This document shows positions 1 through 8,145 of a stretch of 64,000 bases of DNA, piece by piece. Source of the stretch: 79-D21 sp964521575. GTDB taxonomy: Bacteria > Synergistota > Synergistia > Synergistales > 79-D21. Under the pieces are notes generated by a model that saw only the letters and a list, made by a program, of their open reading frames with translations, made no database searches and was not told the DNA's origin. The position numbers and the translations under genes were made by a program. The stretch lies in the NCBI GenBank assembly GCA_964521575.1, contig CAZFSR010000004.1, positions 1 to 64,000 on the forward strand, given 5' to 3'. Each line of letters opens with the position of its first letter. The first letter of the stretch is position 1.

Positions 1-219
1 CGCTCTCCCTTGTTGGCTGGGGGTTGGTGCACCTCCTTTCCTGCCTTCCGGGGTCGCCGCGGATATTGAAGCGAATAGAATCCAAGGTTAAACTGTCAAG
101 GAACCCGAAAAATCCTCAAACATGATAATCCCTGGAAAGGATATTGCAATGGGTCTCTAGTCCCATTCTTGCGAGAAAACGGCTCCAGCACTGCTTCCGT
201 CCGAAAGGAGCACGAAACG

Positions 220-1221
220 ATGAAACAAATCTCCGTGGTGATCCCCCTTTACAACCAGCAGGGCTCGATCGGGAAAACGCTCTCGGACCTGCTCTCGCAG
301 GACTTCGAGGATTTCGAGATCATCGTGGTCGACGACGCTTCGACGGACCTAGGCGCCGTTTTTGCCGAAAGTGCCCTTTCGGACTCGAAGATCCCCTGGA
401 AAGTGCTTCGGCTTAGAGAGAACCGGGGGGCTTCCGTTGCCAGGAACACCGGGCTGGACTCCGCCTCCGGCGAAGCCGTTTTCTTTTTCGACGCCGATGA
501 CCGGATGGCCCCGGACACACTCGGCAAGTTATGGAAAGCCATGGAGGCAAGCCAGGCCTCCCTGGCCTTCTCTGGCTTCAAAGTCTGCAGGGAAAACCAG
601 CCAGGCGGGAAAGCCTATGTTTTCCCGCTCCCGCGGGGTGAATCCTCTGTTCCGTCCCGAGCCGCCCTTTCGGCGTTCCTTGGCGGCAAGCGCTACCTGA
701 ATGCCTCGAACACGCTGTACGACCGCTCTTTCCTGGTTTCCCGCCAAATCCTCTTTCCCCGCGGGTGCCGCTTCGCGGAAGACCGGGAATTCATCGCGAA
801 GGCTCTTTTCCACGCCGATACGGTTGCGGTCGTCCCCGAGCCCCTTGTGACCTATATCCAGCACGAAAACCAAAGCACCAGCCGCATGGCCAGGGATCCA
901 TCCAAATATGCCCATGAAGTGGGAGTTTACCTCCGCCTCCGGAAATACCTGGCGAAAAATCACGCCGAACCTGCCCTGCTTCGCCTGATCGACTCGCTCG
1001 AGTTGCCCGGTGCAGTGGTCAGGATGGCCACTTCCGCCGTCCGCTCCGGCAAAGAGGCGTATTTCTGGGAAACCGTCCATTCCCGGCGATTGCGTCTAAC
1101 TGCATTCCGGGGTCTAGGAGCCTGGTCCCTGAAACCGGAAGTCGCGGTCAAGTCGATGCTCTTTTTCTATGCCCCGAACCTTTTGCTGCGCCTCTACAGG
1201 AGGAAGGCCCGCTCAGTTTAA
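220..1221 (+). CDS. Glycosyltransferase family 2
   Basis: A 333-residue GT-A glycosyltransferase that probably adds a sugar to the LPS core or a surface glycan; donor and acceptor cannot be read from the sequence. Visible motifs are the N-terminal strand ISVVIPLYNQ, VVDDAS at residues 36-41, ARNTGLD near 75-80, the metal-binding DADD at 91-94 and an acidic EDREF near 186 in the catalytic-base region. The ATG at 220 is chosen because GAAAGGAG lies 9 bases upstream; an in-frame ATG at 169 lacks such a site and would add 17 non-conserved residues. It is the only plus-strand gene beside the LPS cluster and converges on the GT9 gene with a 4-base stop-codon overlap. Confidence 0.9.
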   Translation: MKQISVVIPLYNQQGSIGKTLSDLLSQDFEDFEIIVVDDASTDLGAVFAESALSDSKIPWKVLRLRENRGASVARNTGLDSASGEAVFFFDADDRMAPDTLGKLWKAMEASQASLAFSGFKVCRENQPGGKAYVFPLPRGESSVPSRAALSAFLGGKRYLNASNTLYDRSFLVSRQILFPRGCRFAEDREFIAKALFHADTVAVVPEPLVTYIQHENQSTSRMARDPSKYAHEVGVYLRLRKYLAKNHAEPALLRLIDSLELPGAVVRMATSAVRSGKEAYFWETVHSRRLRLTAFRGLGAWSLKPEVAVKSMLFFYAPNLLLRLYRRKARSV

Positions 1222-2225
1222 AGGGTGCCTTTTCGGGCACCTTCCCTTTTCGGGCCGAGCAACTTTCTCATCAGTGAAACCGCATTTTCCGGCGGGATGC
1301 TCGCCAGCGGGAAGCCTTTCGGAGGACTTTCGGGGTAGATTTCAAACGGATTCTCTGAAACCAATGCAAAGAGGTTTTTCCCCTTGTGACCGTACCGCGC
1401 GGGATCATTGACCGCAAAAAGGCCGATACAGGGGATTCCCGTCATCCTCGCGAGATGGATCGGCCCTGTGTCGCCTCCAACAGCAAGTTCCGAGGAAACG
1501 GCAAGAGCGCAAACCTCCTCCAGCGACAATTTCCCCACCAGGTTGACCACATCGGCGGAACAAGAAGACGCGATCTCATCCGCCATGCATTCTTCCTCCG
1601 GCCCGTTCCCGACCAGCACTGGGACAAGGCCATCCTCCCCCGCCTTTTCAAGAAACGCGGCCCAGGAGGAGGAAGGCCAGCGTTTGAATGGCTTGCTGGC
1701 CCCGATGGCGCAGAACAGGAAGCGTCTCTTTTGGGCCGGCAGTTTCTCACTGAGGCGGGCCCGCTGCTCTTCAGGCACTACAAGAGGCGCGTTTCCCTCC
1801 GCGATCCGGGGCAATTGCCAGGTTTGGCCGGCCTCAGCCAGGCTGTGGCCGTAGGCAAACGCCAGGTTCTTGTGAAAGCCGATCCGGACGGGGATCCCGG
1901 AAAAGGCCGAGATAAGGGCCGACCGGTCGTTGGCGTGCACGCTGTAGAGAAAGCGAAAATGCCCGCGCCTGACCCGGCTGATCAGGCTGAAGACTGTCAG
2001 CTTTCCCCGAGCGATATCCCAGGGAAGGACATCGTCGACATAGGGCTGCATCCGCAGGAGTCCCTCGTATTCTGCCTGGGCCAGCCATGTCAGGTGCAAG
2101 GCAGGGAAACGGGCTTTCAGCGCCTTTGCAATGCCCAGGGCCAGCAGGACGTCCCCCAGCGAGCTGAAGCGGATGAACAGGAGCCGGTCGCCTTCTTCAG
2201 GAAAGGGAACCTGGGGTTTCTTCAT
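1218..2225 (-). CDS. Glycosyltransferase family 9 (heptosyltransferase-like)
   Basis: A 335-residue GT9 protein, the family of ADP-heptose:LPS heptosyltransferases. It starts with the typical LLFIRFSSLGDVLLALG strand-loop-helix and has the C-terminal GGDTGPIHLA motif that contacts the nucleotide-heptose donor. Its ATG lies 29 bases inside the end of hldE, so the enzyme that makes ADP-heptose and the presumed enzyme that uses it are translated together. Which heptosyltransferase step it performs cannot be decided here; no second GT9 gene is present in the window. Confidence 0.88.
   Translation of the reverse strand: MKKPQVPFPEEGDRLLFIRFSSLGDVLLALGIAKALKARFPALHLTWLAQAEYEGLLRMQPYVDDVLPWDIARGKLTVFSLISRVRRGHFRFLYSVHANDRSALISAFSGIPVRIGFHKNLAFAYGHSLAEAGQTWQLPRIAEGNAPLVVPEEQRARLSEKLPAQKRRFLFCAIGASKPFKRWPSSSWAAFLEKAGEDGLVPVLVGNGPEEECMADEIASSCSADVVNLVGKLSLEEVCALAVSSELAVGGDTGPIHLARMTGIPCIGLFAVNDPARYGHKGKNLFALVSENPFEIYPESPPKGFPLASIPPENAVSLMRKLLGPKREGARKGTL
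1222..1243. terminator. Possible bidirectional terminator hairpin
   Basis: GGTGCC at 1224-1229 pairs with GGCACC at 1236-1241 across a 6-base loop just past the GT2 stop. On the plus strand it is followed by TTCCCTTTT and on the minus strand by CTTTAAA. It lies inside the last codons of the convergent GT9 gene, so it could serve both genes. The stem is short and the T-tracts are weak. Confidence 0.35.
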
Positions 2226-3708
2226 TTCCGGCTTTCTCTCTCCCTTCCGAGACGGCTTTCAGGATCCCCGTCGTGCTCAAATTCCCGAACCGCGGAACGA
2301 CAACGACCTTTCCGCCCCACGAAGCCGTTTCTTCCGCCCCGACGATTTCGTCGGCCATGTAATCCCCGCCTTTCACGAGAAAATCGGGTTCCATGGCCTT
2401 GATCAGGCTCAGCGGGGTTTCCTCCTCGAAAAGGACAACAAGGTCCACCGGCGAAAGGGCCGCCAGCAGTCTCTCACGGAAGTGTTCCGCGTTAACCGGG
2501 CGGTCGGGTCCTTTTAGCCTCCGTATCGAAGAATCCGAGTTCAAGCCCACCACCAGGCGGTCGCCGAGGGATTTTGCCTTTTCCAGGCAATAGACATGCC
2601 CGGCGTGCAGGATGTCAAAGCAGCCGTTCGTGAAGACAATCCGCTTTCCCTCCGCTTTCCAGGACTTGACCTGCGAAACGGCCTGTTCCAGGGACATCAC
2701 CTTGGAAAGAGATGCCGAAAAGGGATCCTTTTTCAGTTCCGCCAGCAATTCTTCCTTCCCGATGGCATAAGTGCCTGCCTTCCCGACGACAAAACCCGCC
2801 GCCCTGTTTGCCGCAAGCGAAGCGTCTTGAAGAGAGGCACCGCCAGACACGAAAGCCGCCAACACGGCAACAACCGTATCCCCGGCCCCGCTCACGTCGA
2901 AAACCTCTCGGGCAAGGGCTTTTTCGTGGAACACTTCTCGTTGCGAGACAAGGGACATTCCGCGATCCGACCGCGTAACGAGGATGTTTTCCAGTCCGAA
3001 GCCTTCCATCAGTTCCCTCGCGGCTTCTTCGACCTCTTGGTTCTCGTTCGGGAGTCTCCTGTGCACGGCTTCTCCCAGTTCGTTCAGGTTCGGCGTGACC
3101 AGGGTACAGCCCCGGTAACGTTCCCAATCGGCTCCTTTAGGATCGACGATGACCGGGAGCTTCTTTTCACGGCAAAGGCGGATGACCGCCCGGCACAACC
3201 CGTCCGTGCAGACGCCTTTACCGTAATCGGAGAGGATCACCGCATCGACTCCTTCCTCCAGGCAAAGGGCGACACGGACGGACAGATCCCTCTCTTCGGC
3301 CGGCTCGATGGGATCCGTCAGTTCGAAATCCATCCTCAACATTTGCTGCCGGGCTGAAACGATCCTCACTTTTTTCGTGGAGGGTCTTCGGGCTTCGATG
3401 AGGAATCCTGTGGCGATTCCCTTCTCGGCCAACATTTCCCGCAAAAGCCGGGCGTCCTGATCCATGCCGAGGACACTGGCCAACGCGACCCTGCATCCGA
3501 GCCTGGAGAGATTGTTCGCCACGTTGCCGGCTCCACCGAGCCCGTTTTTCATTGACTCGACCTTGACCACCGGGATCGGGGCCTCGGGAGAAATCCTTCC
3601 TACCGATCCCGTGAAGGTTTGGTCCAGGATCAGGTCGCCGACGACCAGGATCCGGACCTGGCCAAGCCCCTCTTCCAGAATCTCGAGCGGAGTGCGTTTC
3701 TCCTTCAC
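2197..3708 (-). CDS. hldE: Bifunctional heptose 7-phosphate kinase / heptose 1-phosphate adenylyltransferase
   Basis: HldE (RfaE) of about 503 residues makes ADP-D-glycero-D-manno-heptose from heptose 7-phosphate. The N-terminal half is a PfkB/ribokinase-type kinase (GDLILD, RISPEAPIPVVKV, GGAGNVANNL, DPKGADWERYRG and catalytic GAGD near residues 274-277). The C-terminal half is a nucleotidyltransferase with TNGCFDILHAGH (HxGH at 368-371) and VKGGDY. I choose the GTG at 3708, one base after the hldD stop, rather than an upstream ATG at 3756 that would overlap hldD by 47 bases and add non-conserved residues. Both domains are intact, as in the fused E. coli enzyme. Confidence 0.95.
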   Translation of the reverse strand: MKEKRTPLEILEEGLGQVRILVVGDLILDQTFTGSVGRISPEAPIPVVKVESMKNGLGGAGNVANNLSRLGCRVALASVLGMDQDARLLREMLAEKGIATGFLIEARRPSTKKVRIVSARQQMLRMDFELTDPIEPAEERDLSVRVALCLEEGVDAVILSDYGKGVCTDGLCRAVIRLCREKKLPVIVDPKGADWERYRGCTLVTPNLNELGEAVHRRLPNENQEVEEAARELMEGFGLENILVTRSDRGMSLVSQREVFHEKALAREVFDVSGAGDTVVAVLAAFVSGGASLQDASLAANRAAGFVVGKAGTYAIGKEELLAELKKDPFSASLSKVMSLEQAVSQVKSWKAEGKRIVFTNGCFDILHAGHVYCLEKAKSLGDRLVVGLNSDSSIRRLKGPDRPVNAEHFRERLLAALSPVDLVVLFEEETPLSLIKAMEPDFLVKGGDYMADEIVGAEETASWGGKVVVVPRFGNLSTTGILKAVSEGREKAGNEETPGSLS

Positions 3709-3709
3709 G

Positions 3710-4684
3710 TCAGGCCCCCCCGTAAAGATACCCGCCCCGCTTAGACAGCGCTTCAATCGTGAGATCGACCGCCGCCTCCAGCGGCATGAATTCCCCCGTA
3801 TACCCCGCCTTCCGAAGGTTTGTCAGGTCCGCCTCGGTGAAACTCTGGTACTTGTTCACCAGGTCCTCGGGAAAGGGAATATATTCGATGCTCCCCTGTT
3901 TCATCGAGGCAATGGCCGCTTCCCCCAAGTTTTTGAAGGATCTCGAACGACCCGTTCCGCAGTTGAAGATTCCCGATTTATCCGGGTTTTCGAAAAAGAA
4001 CAGGTTGACCTTCACAGCATCCCCGACGAACAGGAAGTCCCTCTTCTGCTCCCCCGCCCCGTAGCCGCCGTACCCTTCGAAAAGCTTAATTTTGCCTGTC
4101 GTTCTGATTTGGTGGTAAGCATGGAAAACCATCGAGGCCATCCGCCCCTTATGGACTTCCTGGGGGCCGAACACATTGAAATACCTCAGGCCCACGACCT
4201 GGCTCCGGCATGCCGGGAGGATCCTCCGGACATGGCAATCGAAAAGATGTTTGGTAAAGGCGTACAGGTTGAGAGGAAATTCGCATTCAGGCTGCTCCCT
4301 GAAGCCTTTTGCCCCCAAGCCGTAAACCGAAGCAGAGGACGCATAGATGAACGGGATACCTCTAGAAAGAGCGAAATCCAGGGTTTCCCTGGAATACCGG
4401 TAGTTGTTTTCCATCATGTAGAAGCCGTCGGAGTTAAGGGTGTCCGAGCAAGCCCCCTGGTGAAAAACCGCTTCAATCTTTTCCCCAGCCAGGAAATCCC
4501 GCCTGAGGCCTTCCCGAAAAGCGGCCTTGTCCAAGAAGTCGGAAAATCTCAACCCCCTGAGGTTCTTGAACTTCTCCGGGTTGGCCAGGCTATCCACAAC
4601 CAGGATGTCGTCAAACCCCTCCTCGTTCAACCCCGCCACGAGGTTGCTCCCGATGAATCCAGCCCCTCCAGTCACGATGATCAT
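3710..4684 (-). CDS. hldD: ADP-L-glycero-D-manno-heptose 6-epimerase
   Basis: A 324-residue SDR-family epimerase that converts ADP-D,D-heptose to ADP-L,D-heptose, the last step of heptose precursor synthesis. The Rossmann motif TGGAGFIGSN is at the N terminus. YGLGAKGFREQPECEFPLNLYAFTK resembles the RfaD active-site region (written here as YG..., FPLNLYAFTK) with the catalytic Tyr/Lys in the YAFTK motif, and RYFNVFGP follows as in RfaD. Its ATG overlaps the gmhA stop (ATGA), and hldE starts one base after its stop, so the heptose genes form a tight unit. Confidence 0.95.
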   Translation of the reverse strand: MIIVTGGAGFIGSNLVAGLNEEGFDDILVVDSLANPEKFKNLRGLRFSDFLDKAAFREGLRRDFLAGEKIEAVFHQGACSDTLNSDGFYMMENNYRYSRETLDFALSRGIPFIYASSASVYGLGAKGFREQPECEFPLNLYAFTKHLFDCHVRRILPACRSQVVGLRYFNVFGPQEVHKGRMASMVFHAYHQIRTTGKIKLFEGYGGYGAGEQKRDFLFVGDAVKVNLFFFENPDKSGIFNCGTGRSRSFKNLGEAAIASMKQGSIEYIPFPEDLVNKYQSFTEADLTNLRKAGYTGEFMPLEAAVDLTIEALSKRGGYLYGGA

Positions 4685-5277
4685 CCGCTTTCACCCCCCG
4701 ACCTGGGTTCTTCCCCGCCGAAAAGAATCTCTTCGACGAGTGCGCATAGCAAGTGTTCGACCGCAAGATGGACATTCTGGAGTATCGCGGTGTCCTCTGA
4801 ATCGACTTCGATGGAGACATCGGCCAAAGCCCCGACGGCTCCGCCGCGCCGGGTCAGGGCAACCGTCGAAAGCCGCATTTCCCGGGCCACCTTCATTGCC
4901 CTCGCGACGTTTTCCGATGTTCCTCCCGTGCTGATTCCGACAAGAATATCGCCTGGCCGCCCCAAGGCCTGGACCTGCCTGAGGAAAACATCCGCAAACC
5001 CGTAATCGTTACAGAATGCGGTCAGGAATGACGTGTCCGTTGTCAGGGCCAGAGCTGGAAGGGCACGTCTGTTCCTCTTCGCGGTAAGACGGCAGACGAA
5101 TTCGGCTGCCAGGTGCTGGCAATCCGCGGCGCTTCCCCCGTTGCCGCAAAGAAGCAGCTTCCCGCCGCGTTCCATTGAGTCGGCAATCAGCCGTGCGGCG
5201 TCAAGGAGAGGCTTTTCCCCTTTTTCCCGGAAATCAAGCAGGACTTTGGCCGTTTCCTGGAAAGCCTCCCGAATCAT
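4681..5277 (-). CDS. gmhA: Sedoheptulose 7-phosphate isomerase
   Basis: A 198-residue SIS-domain protein that converts sedoheptulose 7-phosphate to D-glycero-D-manno-heptose 7-phosphate. LLLCGNGGSAADCQHLAAEF and ILVGISTGGTSENV are the GmhA phosphosugar-binding motifs, and NVHLAVEHLLC carries the C-terminal catalytic His region. The start at 5277 follows GAGGGG at good spacing; an ATG at 5298 is in frame but less well placed. Either start lies inside the 3' end of gmhB (overlap 43-64 bases). Length fits the family (about 192-197 residues). Confidence 0.93.
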   Translation of the reverse strand: MIREAFQETAKVLLDFREKGEKPLLDAARLIADSMERGGKLLLCGNGGSAADCQHLAAEFVCRLTAKRNRRALPALALTTDTSFLTAFCNDYGFADVFLRQVQALGRPGDILVGISTGGTSENVARAMKVAREMRLSTVALTRRGGAVGALADVSIEVDSEDTAILQNVHLAVEHLLCALVEEILFGGEEPRSGGESG

Positions 5278-5863
5278 TCTCGCCCCTCGCTCGTTCATTC
5301 TCAAGGCACTCGTCCCTCTCCTCCCCGACCCAGCTCTTGATGATCTCGGCAGCGTCTGCGATGCCGTCGGCGACAGCATCCCAAACCGGTTCCGACGTCC
5401 TCTCCGTTTCCAGCCCGTATCCCGTTCTGACAAGGACGGACCTCGCCCCGATAATCCGGGCCATCTCCATGTCGGAGGCCTTGTCTCCCACCACGAACGA
5501 TGCCGCCAGGTCCAATCCCAAATCCATGGCCGCCCTGAACGCAAGTCCGGCAGAAGGCTTCCTGCAGGTACAGCCTTCCCACGGCGCATGCGGACAAAAG
5601 TACTCCGCGTCGGCCTTCGCTCCTCCCAGAGCAAGCAGGGTGTCCATTTTTTCCTTCACCCTGCTGTAGTCATTTTCGGTGAAAAGCCCCCTGCCTATGC
5701 CGGACTGGTTGGTCACCACCACAACCAGAAGCCCCAGCCCTGCCACCTTCCTGATCGCCTCGGCCGCTCCTTCGATGAGGACCACCTCATCCGGCCTGGC
5801 GAGGTATCCCCTTTCCTCGAGAATGACCCCGTCCCGGTCCAGGAAAACCGCTTTTCGAGCCAT
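5234..5863 (-). CDS. gmhB: D-glycero-beta-D-manno-heptose 1,7-bisphosphate 7-phosphatase
   Basis: A 209-residue HAD phosphatase that removes the 7-phosphate during ADP-heptose synthesis. It begins MARKAVFLDRDGV with the DxD nucleophile pair (D9, D11). The Cys-rich loop CPHAPWEGCTCRKP is the zinc-binding insert typical of GmhB, and VVGDKASDMEMA is HAD motif IV. The ATG at 5863 is preceded by AGGAAGGG. The C terminus, about 20 residues of polar sequence, overlaps the gmhA start. With gmhA, hldE and hldD it completes the four-protein ADP-heptose pathway. Confidence 0.93.
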   Translation of the reverse strand: MARKAVFLDRDGVILEERGYLARPDEVVLIEGAAEAIRKVAGLGLLVVVVTNQSGIGRGLFTENDYSRVKEKMDTLLALGGAKADAEYFCPHAPWEGCTCRKPSAGLAFRAAMDLGLDLAASFVVGDKASDMEMARIIGARSVLVRTGYGLETERTSEPVWDAVADGIADAAEIIKSWVGEERDECLENERARGENDSGGFPGNGQSPA

Positions 5864-5882
5864 CTTTCCCTTCCTGTCGGAG

Positions 5883-6899
5883 TCAGTCTGTCCCGACATT
5901 TTCCAGAAAGGCCAGGGTCTGCTCTGCCATTTGCTTCGCCGTCGGCACGAGGGCCGGGTCGAATCGGGGCGGTATTGTCTCCTCGCGTAGGACCTCCGCG
6001 AGGCGGTTTGCCCAAGCCCGCACATCACCTGCCGCAACTAAGGCTTCCTGGCAGCCGACGAGCTCCTTGACGGGTTCGATCCCAGAAGCCAGCACCGGGA
6101 TTCCCACCCGTACCGCCTGCATGAGGGTCAACGGCATCCCCTCTTGAAGCGAAGGGAACAACAGGCAGTCCGACGCGACCATCCAGGACCCCACGTCGTC
6201 CTGGAATCCGCGGAAATTAACCCGGTCTGCGAGCCCCAGGCCTTTCACCAGGGAAGCCAACTCTTCCTTCAAAGGACCGTCACCGACGATATCCAGCCCC
6301 CACTCTTTTCCTTCCTGGGCCGCTAGAGCTTCAAGCACAACCTGAAGTCCTTTCAGCCTTGTCAGCCGTCCAACGAAAAGAAACCGGACAACGCCCCTTT
6401 TCCTTCCGGGCTGCCAGGATTCCTTCATTTCCGGAATCCCGTTGGAAATGACCCGATTGAAAGGAGGCAAATCCTCTTTCAGGTGAGTTCGCACCGTTTC
6501 GCTGACACAGATCGCTCCGTCAGCTTCCCTGAACGGGCGGATTCCGGCATTTTTCCTGTAACAGGCGTGAGCTGTAAAAACCCATGGTTTCCCCGAAATC
6601 CGGCTTGCCCACCAGGCGATCCAGGCAGGAACCCGGGAGTGGGCATGGATCAGGCTGAATCTTTCCCGTCGACATAAGGCCGCGATGCGAAGGGCGCAAG
6701 TGAGAGCCGTCAAGGGATTTTTCCGGTGGACCGGAAGATGCAGGACCCGGATTCCCGGCGGGAGCTTTGCTTCCAGCCGGCCTCCGGCCGTTACGATCCA
6801 AACGGTTTGCCCCAGCTTGGAAAGTTCCGTCGAAAGCCATAGGACATGGCGCTCGACTCCTCCCTCATCGAACTCAGGCAGGATCATGAGGATCTTCAT
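5883..6899 (-). CDS. Glycosyltransferase family 4 (GT-B)
   Basis: A 338-residue GT4 protein that starts MKILMILPEFDEGGVERHV, the usual N-terminal Gly-rich loop. The C-terminal domain has FVGRLTRLKGLQ and SLQEGMPLTLMQAVRVG. The second acidic residue of the common E-x7-E motif is Gln here, a deviation that may not abolish activity. It probably extends the LPS core. Its ATG shares one base with the stop of the upstream ELM1-like gene (TGATG), and gmhB follows 19 bases after its stop. Donor and acceptor are unknown. Confidence 0.88.
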   Translation of the reverse strand: MKILMILPEFDEGGVERHVLWLSTELSKLGQTVWIVTAGGRLEAKLPPGIRVLHLPVHRKNPLTALTCALRIAALCRRERFSLIHAHSRVPAWIAWWASRISGKPWVFTAHACYRKNAGIRPFREADGAICVSETVRTHLKEDLPPFNRVISNGIPEMKESWQPGRKRGVVRFLFVGRLTRLKGLQVVLEALAAQEGKEWGLDIVGDGPLKEELASLVKGLGLADRVNFRGFQDDVGSWMVASDCLLFPSLQEGMPLTLMQAVRVGIPVLASGIEPVKELVGCQEALVAAGDVRAWANRLAEVLREETIPPRFDPALVPTAKQMAEQTLAFLENVGTD

Positions 6900-8062
6900 C
6901 AAAGCCCGCCTTCCGTTTTGTGCCACTCCCGGACGATCCAACCAGCGGCGTCCCGGGCCTCATTGAATTCCGGCTGAAAACCCCCTTCGGCACCCCTGCC
7001 GTCTTCTTCCCCTAGGCCGGCTTCCGTGGCCAGCCCTCTCGCCTTGAATCCTTCGAGCATGGCATCGAAACGTGGCGCTCCCCAAAGAAAGCTTTCAGGA
7101 AGAAGGCCAGATCGAACCATGCGCGAAGTCAAATCCTGCAGCCCCTTCCTGCAACCCCTTCTCCTTTCGACACGGAGAAGCCGTACGGCAAAACCCGCGG
7201 TAGCGGCCTCGGAAACCATCGAAACGGAATCTTCCGTGCAGAAAACTTCTCCGCAGCCGCCCAGAATCCCCGGAACCGGATTCAAAGGGTCTCTCGATGC
7301 CAGCAGGAGCATGCGGAAAACAGGGATTTCCCCCGAGATCTCCGTGAGCGCTTTCTCGGCTTCCGGCAAGGTCCGTCGCGAAGAAGTGACGTAAAGATCC
7401 GCTCCCAGTTTCAAGGCCTTTGCGGCCAGCTCCCCGATCACCGTTTTGATCCACTCCGCCGGAATCCGGTAATTCGCGTCTTCACCGCCTACAAGCACAC
7501 CCCATCTTCGGGACGCTGTGGGGGGGAATCGCTCGAACAGGCTTTCCGCTTCGTGTTTTAGTTTGGCCTTGTCGATGGCGTTGGGTGCGCCCAGGGTGCG
7601 AAAAACGTTGGGGTCCGCCCGCGGGGAATCGTGGGCAGGCACGATCGCGAAATCGAAAGGACGCGTGCCGAGGACCGAGGGGGTCATCACCGTGGCGGCC
7701 CTCCCACCAAAACATCGTGCCAAGGCCAGGCAGAAAGGTGCAGCCGTGCTTCCCGCCGAAAGGAAAAGAATGTCCGTCCCGGAAAAACAGGAGCCTTCAA
7801 AAAGAAAGGCGACCTCTTTCAAAAGATCCGAGCCGCCGCTTTCCAGCAACCAGCGCCGTGCAGGCTCCGCGCCCGCTTCAGGGAGACTTCGCGCGCGAAC
7901 CTTGAGGACCATGAAACGCGAGCTTCCCGAGAGCCGGGGAACCTCCATCTCACGAACCGTTGCGCCAGCAAGGCGCGACAACCATAGCGCCACGCCCCGG
8001 CTCTGGTTCACGTGCCCACGGATTCCATCGGAAAGGAGGATGACATTCCTGGGTCCAGCCAA
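6899..8062 (-). CDS. ELM1/GtrOC1-like protein (DUF1022), putative nucleotide-sugar transferase
   Basis: This resembles the bacterial 'mitochondrial fission ELM1-like' family, GT-B-like proteins found in cell-surface glycan loci; its exact reaction is not known. Family-like features are ILLSDGIRGHVNQSRGVALWL at the N terminus (first part shown), the central VLVGGEDANYRI and TSSRRTLPEAE, and a C-terminal CTEDSVSMVSEAATAG donor-site-like motif. An in-frame ATG exists at 8122, but it lies inside a terminator-like hairpin stem and has no ribosome-binding site. TTG at 8062, 11 bases after AAGGGG, gives a 387-residue protein beginning just before the conserved region. The start is therefore uncertain; the family assignment is fairly secure. 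Confidence 0.8.
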   Translation of the reverse strand: MAGPRNVILLSDGIRGHVNQSRGVALWLSRLAGATVREMEVPRLSGSSRFMVLKVRARSLPEAGAEPARRWLLESGGSDLLKEVAFLFEGSCFSGTDILFLSAGSTAAPFCLALARCFGGRAATVMTPSVLGTRPFDFAIVPAHDSPRADPNVFRTLGAPNAIDKAKLKHEAESLFERFPPTASRRWGVLVGGEDANYRIPAEWIKTVIGELAAKALKLGADLYVTSSRRTLPEAEKALTEISGEIPVFRMLLLASRDPLNPVPGILGGCGEVFCTEDSVSMVSEAATAGFAVRLLRVERRRGCRKGLQDLTSRMVRSGLLPESFLWGAPRFDAMLEGFKARGLATEAGLGEEDGRGAEGGFQPEFNEARDAAGWIVREWHKTEGGL

Positions 8063-8083
8063 AAGGTCTTTCGCCCCTTCATG

Positions 8084-8120
8084 AAAAGGAGAGTGGACCC
8101 GGTCCCGTGGTCCACTCTCC
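8084..8120 (-). terminator. Rho-independent terminator after kdnA
   Basis: On the minus strand GGAGAGTGGACC and its perfect 12-base complement (8088-8099 with 8109-8120) flank a 9-base loop and are followed by TTTT (8084-8087). It lies 26 bases past the kdnA stop. It separates the lipid A/Kdo genes from the ELM1/GT4/heptose genes and may act as a partial terminator or attenuator, since no clear promoter is visible downstream. Confidence 0.72.
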
Positions 8121-8145
8121 ATGACTGTTTATCACGCGGTTCTTG

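Noticed and set aside
1..219. Possible promoter or gene remnant at the left edge
   Set aside because: A TAGAAT at 76-81 has no -35 partner, and no coding frame with family similarity is visible; nothing can be supported.
3464..5005. A 513-codon plus-strand frame across hldE, hldD and gmhA
   Set aside because: It crosses three well-supported genes on the other strand and has no conserved motif.
4681..5634. 317-codon frame including gmhA as a longer protein
   Set aside because: The first 112-119 codons overlap gmhB and are Arg/Trp-rich shadow sequence; gmhA begins at 5277 or 5298.
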